A stretch of 8,975 nt of DNA from JAVVXB01 sp036651815 (lineage in GTDB: Bacteria; Bacillota; Clostridia; Christensenellales; CAG-138), in contig JAVVXB010000047.1 of NCBI GenBank assembly GCA_036651815.1, positions 1-8,975 on the forward strand, read 5' to 3'. Below, piece after piece: positions 1-6,621 of the stretch. How positions within the stretch are numbered: position 1 is the first letter of the stretch; each line of letters begins with the position of its first letter. The notes under the pieces were generated by a model that made no database searches, was not told the DNA's origin, and saw nothing but the letters and a program-made list of their open reading frames with translations. The position numbers and the translations under genes are program-made.

Positions 1-53
<53 letters not shown>

Positions 54-57
54 TAAG

Positions 58-94
58 AAGCTCCTTGGAACAAGCGTTTCAAGGAGCTTTATTG
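58..94 (+). terminator. Rho-independent terminator of the tRNA-Thr gene
   Basis: AAGCTCCTTG (58-67) pairs perfectly with CAAGGAGCTT (80-89). Three further pairs (68-70 with 77-79, one of them G-U) leave a six-base loop at 71-76. A short T-rich stretch (88-93) follows. The hairpin starts five bases after the tRNA CCA, as expected for tRNA 3' processing and termination. Confidence 0.75.
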
Positions 95-221
95 TATCCA
101 TTTCATTTCCGTTTTACTGGCTTTTGACCACTAAAAGCGATAATCTCGTTGTCAAAACGGTGGTCAGCTGTCAGGCACTATTGAGCAACACTAGGACTGT
201 GTTCGGGACGGATAAGACATT
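95..221. other. Non-coding stretch between operon end and tRNA, with interleaved inverted repeats
   Basis: No convincing reading frame or promoter is seen. CCGTTTT (109-115) is complementary to AAAACGG (154-160), and TGACCAC (125-131) is complementary to GTGGTCA (160-166). The two pairings interleave, so as RNA they would form a pseudoknot-like fold; a small CTTTT/AAAAG hairpin (121-125 with 133-137) would present GACCACT in its loop. As DNA, the inverted GTGGTCA copies beside the tRNA could be recombinase or excisionase arm sites. No good terminator for the minus-strand operon was found here. Confidence 0.35.
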
Positions 222-743
222 TTAGCACGCCTTACATATAGCTATAGCCTCGTCAAGCATCATGCGCGTAGAATACATACAAAACAATGCATTCAAATCT
301 TGGTTGTACTTTCCTTTGTCAAATGGTAGCTGCTGTATTTCTTTAATGGTCTTCACCAGCTCGCGTGCAAATTTTGTCGGTGGTGAAAAAAGCCGTAAAG
401 ACTTAATAACGCCATCTCTGGTATTGGCAAGCATGATCTGCATTGCTATTGATTGTCCGTCTGGGATGTCATCTGGCAGTACGGGCGCTTCGCCTATATG
501 CGGGGAATATGGCGCATCCATCCAATCCATCTCAGCAAACTTAAACAGCATAACCATTTGGTTCTTCCTATAAAATATTCCCATGCGAAGTGGTTTTCCC
601 TGCTTAAACGCATCCACCTCCGATGAATCGGGGTCTCTTAGCAAAACAGTTACCAGCGCGCCTGCTTTATCCATTGAAAAATACACACCATCCATTTGTC
701 CAACGAATTCATGGATCGACTTTCCAACCTCGTAGCTTAACAT
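222..743 (-). CDS. Uncharacterised protein, last gene of the cargo operon
   Basis: This 173-residue soluble protein has no signal peptide or membrane segment and no catalytic motif I can name. The central part (about residues 70-100) has DWMDAPYSPH and then a proline-rich acidic stretch; the C-terminal third is helical with LRLFSPPTKFARELVK and ends in CKAC. The DWMDAPY-type motif gives a faint impression of a recurrent phage protein family of unknown function, but I cannot name it. The ATG at 743 overlaps the end of the methyltransferase gene by 7 bases and follows GGGAGG about nine bases upstream, so translation is probably coupled. It may be an accessory subunit of the operon's system; that is inferred only from position. 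Confidence 0.75.
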   Translation of the reverse strand: MLSYEVGKSIHEFVGQMDGVYFSMDKAGALVTVLLRDPDSSEVDAFKQGKPLRMGIFYRKNQMVMLFKFAEMDWMDAPYSPHIGEAPVLPDDIPDGQSIAMQIMLANTRDGVIKSLRLFSPPTKFARELVKTIKEIQQLPFDKGKYNQDLNALFCMYSTRMMLDEAIAICKAC

Positions 744-1408
744 TCCTCAATCCCTCCCAATGATTTGATTTCATAAATACGCGACGGTCTCGCTTTCATC
801 ACACGTTCAATTGTAACCGCCAATCGTTTATGATTAAGTTCTGTACCCACAAACGTTCTTCCTGCCTTTGCCGCACCTTGCGCCACCAATCCTTGTCCCA
901 TGCACAAATCACCTATGCATTCGTACTGCTCGTTGGCACATACCCACGCAATTATTTCTTCTTCATCCATGCCGTCAAGCCTTGGCTTTTTGGGCGTGTT
1001 GCTTCCGCGTACTACATAGCAATGATTGTCCGCTTTGTGATAGTAACTGCTGTTGTAAAAGGTGACATACTTGTACAGCTTGCGAAGCTCAAATATAAAC
1101 TCTGCAAGGAACTCTTTGCCAATCTCAAGATAGCAAACCTTTGGCGCTATCTCACCTATGCACTCAAACAATCTGCTGTAAAACCATGCATACCCATCAT
1201 CGGGCCTTACCATGTCTGCCTTGGTGTAAAATGTGCAAAGATTGGTTGCGTTCCACGGCGGATCGGTGAAAAGCACATCCGCTTTTTTCATGAAACGAGG
1301 TAGCTCATTCATGATATCGTGAGTTTTCAGTGAGCTGCCATCGTCGAATGCAACCACGCCATCTGCGCACGGATGACGAAGATATGCATTGTTATAGTTA
1401 TATTCCAT
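737..1408 (-). CDS. N6-adenine/N4-cytosine DNA methyltransferase, beta-type motif order
   Basis: The product is an amino-methyltransferase of 223 residues that would transfer methyl from S-adenosylmethionine to an exocyclic amine of a DNA base. The catalytic motif IV is TDPPW (residues 48-52). The cofactor-binding motif I comes late (residues 167-173, DLCMGQG), followed by FVGTELN (186-192). Motif IV before motif I is the permuted order of the beta group; DPPW with tryptophan also resembles MT-A70-like enzymes. It is short and shows no obvious target recognition domain, so specificity may come from a partner such as the ParB-like neighbour. The frame opens at 1468, but ATG 1408 is preferred: GAGG lies six bases before it, while the longer version would overlap the ParB gene by 71 bases. 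The chosen start overlaps by 11 bases. No restriction nuclease gene is adjacent, so it is an orphan or part of a larger system. Confidence 0.86.
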   Translation of the reverse strand: MEYNYNNAYLRHPCADGVVAFDDGSSLKTHDIMNELPRFMKKADVLFTDPPWNATNLCTFYTKADMVRPDDGYAWFYSRLFECIGEIAPKVCYLEIGKEFLAEFIFELRKLYKYVTFYNSSYYHKADNHCYVVRGSNTPKKPRLDGMDEEEIIAWVCANEQYECIGDLCMGQGLVAQGAAKAGRTFVGTELNHKRLAVTIERVMKARPSRIYEIKSLGGIEEC

Positions 1409-1937
1409 CTGGCACCTCTTCCATCTGCCACGAACGGCTGTAGGTTTGGTTTTTAAATAGCGCTGCAATGCCAGTAACTTGCTTCAGCCTAAAAACCTCT
1501 TCGCTTTCCATGCCAAGATGTTTTGCGATATCCTCATCGCTTGCACCCTGTTCAACCAACGCTTGCACCAAATCACCCATCAGCTCCACCTGGTGGATAC
1601 CACGCGCACGGTTAAATTGCACGGTTGCAGCCATGCGTTGCTTAATATCGTGTCTCAGCACAATCACAGGGCATTCAATCGCTCCCCATACGTCCTTTAA
1701 ATCAGAATAGCGGTGGAAGCCATCTATGATGATGTAGCGGTCAATCACGTCATCGTAGATGGTTACAACAGCATAGCACATGCCGTTGTCCGCAATGCTT
1801 TGATGCAGCAGCTCCATGTTCTGATCGCTCACATGGTTGGGGTTGTAGTTGTTTGCAATGATTTTTTCCATCGGAACGACCTTTACTTCCATGCAAGGCA
1901 GCGCCAATTCGCCGGTTTTGGTCATGATTGTCATCAT
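1398..1937 (-). CDS. ParB/Srx-fold protein, IbrB-like
   Basis: This 179-residue protein has the ParB N-terminal (sulfiredoxin-like) fold: NNYNPNHV at about 29-36, LLHQSI, and the nucleotide-binding signature IDGFHRY (71-77). A family-specific NRARGIH (109-115) follows, then a helix-turn-helix-like region (about 120-155) with GASDEDIAKHLGMESEEV. Plasmid-partition ParB proteins are larger and paired with ParA; none is present. IbrB-type proteins instead pair with an IbrA-type PP-loop protein, and that partner is directly upstream. In Escherichia coli, IbrA and IbrB are known as activators of eib immunoglobulin-binding genes, without an established biochemical mechanism. ATG 1937 is chosen because GGAGG sits eight bases upstream and its ATGA overlaps the stop of the previous gene; the upstream ATG at 1952 has no binding site. 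Confidence 0.85.
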   Translation of the reverse strand: MMTIMTKTGELALPCMEVKVVPMEKIIANNYNPNHVSDQNMELLHQSIADNGMCYAVVTIYDDVIDRYIIIDGFHRYSDLKDVWGAIECPVIVLRHDIKQRMAATVQFNRARGIHQVELMGDLVQALVEQGASDEDIAKHLGMESEEVFRLKQVTGIAALFKNQTYSRSWQMEEVPDGI

Positions 1938-3055
1938 AGTAAGTCCCTCCATTTCTGAATCGTAGCTTCACGCGGATCTACCGCATTGTCAACGGGCAGA
2001 TTATTTTCATAGTCATTTAAAACCAACTGCCTGCACTCTTGCCGCGCCACATAATCGTTATCGAGATAGCGTGCAAAGCGCTTTTCAAATATCCATTTCT
2101 TTTCGGCATCTGGGTAAGTTTCAATCAAGAAATCGCGATATTCACGCCATGAATGGTAGTTTTTTGGAAGCTTGCGCACGCGAAGCATGGCGCTGTCTTT
2201 GCCGTACAAATGGCCTACCTGTATACCCTTGATACGCTTGCATAGCTTGTCGTATGTCTTTGGCTCGAACTCTGGTAGCTCCACCAGTGATTTGAAGCTC
2301 TTTTCATGTATAAGGCTAGATACGCGTATTTCCTGTATGCCCATTCCTTTCTTAAATTGATAATCGTAAATTCTTGAATACCTCAATTCATTGTCATAGA
2401 TAAACTTCCAGATATCATGAAAGTTCCAATCGTACAATGGATAAAAGCTCGCGCTGCCCTCACCGCCGCATTTTGTACACCACATGATGTCCTTATAGCC
2501 CGGATTCTTGCTGACCGCTCGCCAGCGATTCATGCTTTCTGTGGCACGTAGGCCCACAAGAAACGCTGTGTTTTTCCTTCTGGCTTGAAAATTCTCAATC
2601 ACATCGTAAAAACCAAAGCCTTTGTTCTTGTTTCTCACATGCTCGTCTTCGGGCGGCCATGGCTTGTGCTGGATCGCATACGGTACCTTGGGGCGCATCC
2701 AAAGCGAGTGCTTTCCTTCCTCCCAACAAATAAGCTGCCCTTCTTCAATGCTCGTCGCATTCGTCAAATTGAATGGAAATTGCAACCACAAGCGCGTTGT
2801 GTTATCTGGGTACAAATTCATGAGCCACTCCATTTGTTCTACGGTTGATTGATATACAACCTCTTCATCGATAAAAAATATCCCGATTTTTCGATTGCGA
2901 ATTCGCGCTTCCCGGAGTGCCAACCATGCAAGCACAGTCGAATCTTTCCCACCCGATACGGACACAATAATATTTTCAAACTCATCAAAAATATATCCGA
3001 TCCGTTCCTCTGCCGCCGTCACCACATCTTTATTCACATACACTTGTCGAAGCAT
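1934..3055 (-). CDS. PAPS reductase-like PP-loop protein (IbrA/DUF3440 type)
   Basis: This 373-residue protein belongs to the ATP pyrophosphatase (PP-loop) superfamily of PAPS reductases and DndC. SGGKDS (34-39) is the ATP-binding PP-loop, FFIDEEVVYQ (60-69) matches the second strand, GLRATES (168-174) is the substrate-loop motif, and CTKC (193-196) is followed by YPLYDWNFHDIWKF, typical of the DUF3440 branch. The C-terminal half is charged and aromatic with no other known domain. PP-loop enzymes adenylate a substrate, often for sulfur transfer, but no cysteine desulfurase is encoded here and only one CxxC pair is evident, so phosphorothioation like Dnd is not shown. The gene overlaps its upstream neighbour by 26 bases and its downstream ParB-like partner by four (ATGA). 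A G-rich run lies six bases before the ATG. Genuine assimilatory sulfate reduction is unlikely: no cys genes are nearby. Confidence 0.88.
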   Translation of the reverse strand: MLRQVYVNKDVVTAAEERIGYIFDEFENIIVSVSGGKDSTVLAWLALREARIRNRKIGIFFIDEEVVYQSTVEQMEWLMNLYPDNTTRLWLQFPFNLTNATSIEEGQLICWEEGKHSLWMRPKVPYAIQHKPWPPEDEHVRNKNKGFGFYDVIENFQARRKNTAFLVGLRATESMNRWRAVSKNPGYKDIMWCTKCGGEGSASFYPLYDWNFHDIWKFIYDNELRYSRIYDYQFKKGMGIQEIRVSSLIHEKSFKSLVELPEFEPKTYDKLCKRIKGIQVGHLYGKDSAMLRVRKLPKNYHSWREYRDFLIETYPDAEKKWIFEKRFARYLDNDYVARQECRQLVLNDYENNLPVDNAVDPREATIQKWRDLL

Positions 3056-3905
3056 AAAATTCCCCCAATCTGCCTATCCAATCCGTAAGAGCTTCTGCAT
3101 AATATTGATCTACGGAAAGAGAAGTTGTCATGTATTTTATTCGTTCAATTCCGCTTACTTTTAAAAAATCGTTAAATTTGATTCGTGCATGCGGAAAATC
3201 CACAACAATATATTCGCCAGTTCCCGTAATGTCCTTATACGTAAGTACGTTTGAGCGCTTAAAACGATTGTTGCGTGCGACAAATTTTAGCTTGTCACCA
3301 ATAAAACAACTCTTGTACTTTCCGCACCAGATGTGTAGCGCTCGCGGTATGGTGTCAGGATCCTTGCTCCCTATGCTGTTAAATAGCTTTTCCTTCTGAG
3401 CCTGATACTCTTCCGTGGCTCCGCTGGGCAAGCCGACGCAAATTGGCACCGTGGTTAAATTCTGCCGCTTGCAGATTAAATCCACGTGAGATAGCAATGA
3501 TGGATCGAATTTTCGCCCCTTGAACATCCCTGGATGCTCAAAATCCATCAGTATCATGAAGTCGCTGCTATCTTCAATGAAAGGAAAGTACTCAAATTCT
3601 ATGTGATGCTGGGTTTGATTTTGGTAATGATGCAAGCAATTATAGGTAAGCTCGTTGCGATTGCGCTTGCGCAGCATTTCATCGCAAACAATAAGGTAAT
3701 TCTCATCAATCTCTTCCAAGAGCGGGTAGAATACTCGGTACATAATCGCATCATCCCATGTATAACGGACAATGGGCACATCGCAGTCGTATTCAGTCGC
3801 GAAGAGCGGCGGCGAGAACACGACCACTTTTTTGATATTGTGAGCGGTTACGTAATCGTTTAGTGCTCGCTGTTTCTCCACTGTATTTAACCCAAGCCTG
3901 ATCAT
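3030..3905 (-). CDS. Uncharacterised operon protein overlapping the helicase gene
   Basis: I do not recognise this 291-residue soluble protein. It starts with an alternating hydrophobic strand (KKVVVFSPP, 25-33) and has YLIVCDEMLRKRNRNE at 70-85, where a hydrophobic strand ending in DE recalls a Walker B element, but no P-loop is present. Later parts include WCGKYKSC (193-200) and a basic stretch RNNRFKRS (211-218) that might touch nucleic acid. ATG 3905 is chosen because GGAGG lies eight bases upstream; a GTG at 3914 falls inside that binding site. With this start, 113 bases are shared with the helicase gene in another frame. It is tightly placed between the helicase and the PP-loop gene, so it is probably a structural or recognition partner of one of them. 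Confidence 0.8.
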   Translation of the reverse strand: MIRLGLNTVEKQRALNDYVTAHNIKKVVVFSPPLFATEYDCDVPIVRYTWDDAIMYRVFYPLLEEIDENYLIVCDEMLRKRNRNELTYNCLHHYQNQTQHHIEFEYFPFIEDSSDFMILMDFEHPGMFKGRKFDPSLLSHVDLICKRQNLTTVPICVGLPSGATEEYQAQKEKLFNSIGSKDPDTIPRALHIWCGKYKSCFIGDKLKFVARNNRFKRSNVLTYKDITGTGEYIVVDFPHARIKFNDFLKVSGIERIKYMTTSLSVDQYYAEALTDWIGRLGEFYASTSVCE

Positions 3906-5280
3906 CGTCTTCACCTCCGTCTATCCATGCGGATAGATTCTTTTTTTTGATGTTTCGCTTAAACTCATCTGATAAACTCTCTTTACGGTCTAAACATCTC
4001 AATATTCTTTGATCGATGGTATCAAATGCAAATATGTCATACAGCTGCGTTTCACTTTCCTGACCAATCCGATGAATTCTATCTTCGCTTTGCGCCCTTG
4101 TTGACCAGTCCCAATCATTATTGAAGTAAATAGAGTTGTGGCAAAACTGTAAGTTCAAGCCGTACCCAGCGCAAGTCTTGTTTGCAATGAGAAAACGCGC
4201 GTTACCTTGAAATTGTTCGAGCGCTTGCATCCGCTTTAGTTGAGACATTTCACCGTAAAAAAGGGCTACGGAGTCCTTTCCAAATTCCTTGCTTAGCGTA
4301 TCTGCTATATCGGTGATTTCATGCGAATATTTGCACCAAATAACACTCTTACCTGTGGTTTCACCAATAACTTGGAGCAGGCATTGAATGCGCGGATTGT
4401 CCTCTGGACGCGCAAACATCGTCATGTGCTCAATGTGCATGCAAGGATCGGATATAATCCTTCTTCCGCTTGTTACCTCCTGTAAAGCGGTAAAGGCCCT
4501 GTACAGCGCTGTAGCGCTGATAGCTGTATCGGAGGACAGTAAAGTATCGAGATAGTTTTCCTTGACTTCATCGTAATGCTCATCTTGCTCCTTTGTAAGG
4601 CAGAACATTCTCATGTAATAAATTTTCTTTGGAAGTGCAATGCAATCTGATTTTTTCACCAAAAACGAATAGGGTGCGATCTTATCTGTTAAATAATCAA
4701 CATGCAGTACACGACGAATCCAACCCGGTCTATCTGGGTCAAATTCAAGGTGGTTTGCGGCAAAGCTCCAGAATCTCTGATAACCAAGAATTCTCCAATC
4801 CAGCAAATACCACTGTGCGAATAAATCTTTTTCGTTTTTGCTAATCGGTGTGCCATTCAAAATAATGCGGTATTTGCATTGCTCAGCTATGCTAATAATT
4901 CGTCTTGACCTGATGGCCTCATGGTTCTTGACAAGGTTGCTTTCATCGACCACCAGCATTACATCTCTTCCAGCGATATATTGCATCAGCTCACCGTAAA
5001 GCCTTCTGCTGCCAGACAAGCTTTCGATGCCTTTAATCAATATCATGTCTGCGCCATTGGTATGCTTTTTTATTTCTGCGGCGATTGCGCCCTTGACATT
5101 ACAAGGGCACAACCACAGCACACAAACAATTTTACCTTCATCCAATCTCCGCTTGATAAGCTCCAAGGCTGTGCGTGTTTTTCCCGTGCCCATTTCCATG
5201 TATAGAGCACCCACGCGTAAATGGATCAGCTTTTCAACCGCCTGTTCTTGCCAAGAAAGCATGCTTGTTTTTAGCTCCAT
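3793..5280 (-). CDS. SNF2-family DNA helicase/translocase
   Basis: The 495-residue product is a complete two-lobe superfamily 2 motor that would use ATP to move along double-stranded DNA. Visible motifs in order: Q-motif region WQEQAVEKL (10-18), Walker A MEMGTGKT (28-35), motif Ia around LCPCN (57-61), motif II VDESN (111-115), motif III LNGTPI (141-146), motif IV SVIWCKYSHE, motif V NKTCAGYGLNLQ (367-378) and motif VI TRAQSEDRIHRIGQ (394-407). RAQ/DR-HRIGQ is diagnostic for SNF2. DES in motif II is common in phage members. A basic tail (about 458-495) is encoded in the region shared with the next gene. ATG 5280 has AAGGG nine bases upstream; ATG 5289 in the same frame lies too close to it. 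The gene starts one base past the stop of the zinc-finger/HARP-like gene, so the two products probably act together. Confidence 0.93.
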   Translation of the reverse strand: MELKTSMLSWQEQAVEKLIHLRVGALYMEMGTGKTRTALELIKRRLDEGKIVCVLWLCPCNVKGAIAAEIKKHTNGADMILIKGIESLSGSRRLYGELMQYIAGRDVMLVVDESNLVKNHEAIRSRRIISIAEQCKYRIILNGTPISKNEKDLFAQWYLLDWRILGYQRFWSFAANHLEFDPDRPGWIRRVLHVDYLTDKIAPYSFLVKKSDCIALPKKIYYMRMFCLTKEQDEHYDEVKENYLDTLLSSDTAISATALYRAFTALQEVTSGRRIISDPCMHIEHMTMFARPEDNPRIQCLLQVIGETTGKSVIWCKYSHEITDIADTLSKEFGKDSVALFYGEMSQLKRMQALEQFQGNARFLIANKTCAGYGLNLQFCHNSIYFNNDWDWSTRAQSEDRIHRIGQESETQLYDIFAFDTIDQRILRCLDRKESLSDEFKRNIKKKNLSAWIDGGEDDDQAWVKYSGETASTKRLRNRSQYQKSGRVLAAALRD

Positions 5281-5281
5281 A

Positions 5282-6496
5282 TCAATCATCCCTTAAATCG
5301 TCAATGACTGCTTTACTGCTAACAAGGATGTCGCTCAACCCATCTTTCTGTTTCACGATCGCAGGTTCTTCTGGTTTTACCACTTTGGCAGACTCAAGCT
5401 CTTCTTTGTAGCTTTCAATCATGGATTTCGCTTTTTTCGTAAAGGCAAAATCCATCAAACGAGCAAACTCTTCTATGTCGAGAAGCGAGTTCATTGGCGC
5501 AACCAACGCCTTCCAGTTTGTATCCCATCTTGCACCTTTTATGGTACAGGCGCGTCTGTAAAGCTCGTCCCCTCTGCAGAATATGCAAAGCCGCCCATCA
5601 TCTGTTGCGCCAATCCAATTATCGCGTTCCGCCATAAAGCTCGCATCTGTAGCCATCTGTAAAACCTTATCGTCAAAGCAGCGCACGGTGAAGCCTGCGC
5701 GAAGCAGCGAATTTACTAACTCGGCTGCGCGGTCTGTTAATGGTCCTCGCATCGCGCCAATGCTACGCTGCCATAGCACTGCGTTCCTGTCCCAAGTGTA
5801 ATGAAGCGCTTTTACCAGGGTGCGGAAATCATCATCCTTTTCATACCTCACGCAAATGGTACCTTGCTCTGAATCATCTTCATTGCACTTAATGATTACC
5901 TCTGCAATGCTTGGTTTAAGTACGTTTTCAGGCGCAAGCGTCGCTTCCTTCTTGGCCAAAATTGCATCGGGGTCATCTGCTTCTTTTCTCTCGGTTTCCT
6001 GTGCGGCAAGCAATGGCTCAATTGCCGCTGCCTGCTCTTGAATCCACCGCCCCATATATTCGCAATTGTATCTCGCATCAATCCACCAGCTAGCACTGTT
6101 CTTGTTTTTTAAGAGATAATCCATGCAATCAACCAATAATTTTCTTCTTGCGCAAACAGCAGCATTGAGGGTCTCTTGCGTTGCAGTATCTGCATTTAGG
6201 CGTTTGCGCGGATATTCAAGGTCAAATCTTTTCAAATAATCATCAAAGGCCGTTTTTACATATTTCCGCAGTTTAATCGCCCATATCACTTGCTTTTCAG
6301 TGCCAAAAAGTTCGGGCAATCCAGCTTCGTTCGCTTCATTTATGGCAAGCTCAAGCATGGCTTGTCGTTCTTTCGCCTCACATTCGGGGCAAAGACCATG
6401 TTCGGCGCTCCACAACGCTCTTTCTCTCTTCGAACGCTCTCCAAAGCACTCAATCATTCCCTCGTGCCCGCAGCTGTATGTAACATCATATTTCAT
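5282..6496 (-). CDS. Zinc-finger protein with HARP-like repeats, likely partner of the SNF2 helicase
   Basis: This 404-residue protein begins with a probable zinc site, SCGHEG (C9, H11) and CPEC (C36, C39), a cap often seen on proteins of phages and conjugative elements. Residues 45-185 are helical, charged and without known motif. Two later segments, about 214-275 (with FRTLVKALHYTWDRNAVLW) and 300-350 (with RACTIKGARWDTNW), share a strand, turn and WD/W pattern that recalls the HARP module found in front of the SNF2 motor of SMARCAL1-type annealing helicases; this resemblance is by eye. The tail is lysine/glutamate rich. The ATG has GGAGGT seven bases upstream. It lies immediately before the helicase gene. 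It could be the DNA-recognition half of a split SMARCAL1-like enzyme; this is an inference. Confidence 0.85.
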   Translation of the reverse strand: MKYDVTYSCGHEGMIECFGERSKRERALWSAEHGLCPECEAKERQAMLELAINEANEAGLPELFGTEKQVIWAIKLRKYVKTAFDDYLKRFDLEYPRKRLNADTATQETLNAAVCARRKLLVDCMDYLLKNKNSASWWIDARYNCEYMGRWIQEQAAAIEPLLAAQETERKEADDPDAILAKKEATLAPENVLKPSIAEVIIKCNEDDSEQGTICVRYEKDDDFRTLVKALHYTWDRNAVLWQRSIGAMRGPLTDRAAELVNSLLRAGFTVRCFDDKVLQMATDASFMAERDNWIGATDDGRLCIFCRGDELYRRACTIKGARWDTNWKALVAPMNSLLDIEEFARLMDFAFTKKAKSMIESYKEELESAKVVKPEEPAIVKQKDGLSDILVSSKAVIDDLRDD

Positions 6497-6516
6497 TGTG
6501 TATACCTCCTCTAATA

Positions 6517-6545
6517 TTGACCAAGTGAGGCAAACATGTTATAGT
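6517..6545 (+). promoter_or_regulatory. Sigma-A type promoter reading rightward, antisense to the operon leader
   Basis: TTGACC (6517-6522, five of six consensus bases) and TATAGT (6540-6545, five of six) are separated by exactly 17 bases. The predicted start is near G6552. A palindrome covers the spacer and start region, and two stem-loops with a terminator follow directly, so the promoter seems to serve a short RNA gene and not a protein. Confidence 0.6.
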
Positions 6546-6554
6546 ATGTTTGCC
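6529..6554. repeat. Inverted repeat (9-bp arms) over the antisense promoter, probable operator
   Basis: GGCAAACAT (6529-6537) and ATGTTTGCC (6546-6554) are perfect reverse complements with an eight-base spacer that contains most of the -10 box. A protein bound here would block the rightward promoter. In the operon mRNA the same bases could form a hairpin upstream of the zinc-finger gene. It differs from the palindrome at 6818-6853, though both contain GCC next to A/T runs. Confidence 0.55.
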
Positions 6555-6621
6555 GATCTTAGTCGGCTAGCTCCGTGTATTGCCTCTTCCAGTAAGATGC
6601 AGGCAATTCACGGATTTTTTA
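6552..6621 (+). ncRNA. Putative small antisense RNA (about 70 nt) opposite the operon leader
   Basis: Starting at the predicted transcription start, the RNA would open with a 5' hairpin (GCCGA 6552-6556 with TCGGC 6563-6567). A short linker leads to a second long hairpin followed by a T-tract. A well-spaced promoter lies directly in front, so all parts of a small-RNA gene are present in about 105 bases. It is complementary to the gap between the regulator and the zinc-finger gene and to the last codons of the regulator. The second loop contains CUUCCA; together with adjacent stem bases it would match nine bases around the ribosome binding site of the methyltransferase gene, which may be chance. 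I know of no RNA family for it. Confidence 0.5.
6573..6620 (+). terminator. Rho-independent terminator on the plus strand
   Basis: CCGTGTATTGCCT (6573-6585) pairs with AGGCAATTCACGG (6601-6613) over 12 of 13 positions, with a 15-base loop, and ATTTTTT (6614-6620) follows. On the minus strand the hairpin has no T-tract, so it should stop only rightward transcription. The stop codon of the regulator gene (6608-6610) lies inside the second arm. Confidence 0.65.

Noticed and set aside
127..155. Minus-strand promoter starting with TTGACA near the tRNA
   Set aside because: The -35 box is perfect, but no acceptable -10 box lies 16 to 18 bases downstream.
830..1303. Plus-strand reading frame of 157 codons
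   Set aside because: It is antisense to the methyltransferase gene, whose motifs are intact, and it has no ribosome binding site.
1398..1937. Plasmid partition ParB
   Set aside because: There is no ParA gene or parS-like repeat set, the protein is short, and NRARGIH is typical of IbrB-type proteins.
1934..3055. Assimilatory PAPS reductase (cysH)
   Set aside because: The CTKC/DUF3440-type C-terminal region, the ParB-like partner and the lack of sulfate-assimilation genes argue for an IbrA-type protein.
6511..6537. Eight-codon leader frame (MFASLGQY) before the zinc-finger gene
   Set aside because: It ends close to the GGAGG and could be an attenuator peptide, but it has no ribosome binding site of its own and no repeated regulatory codons.
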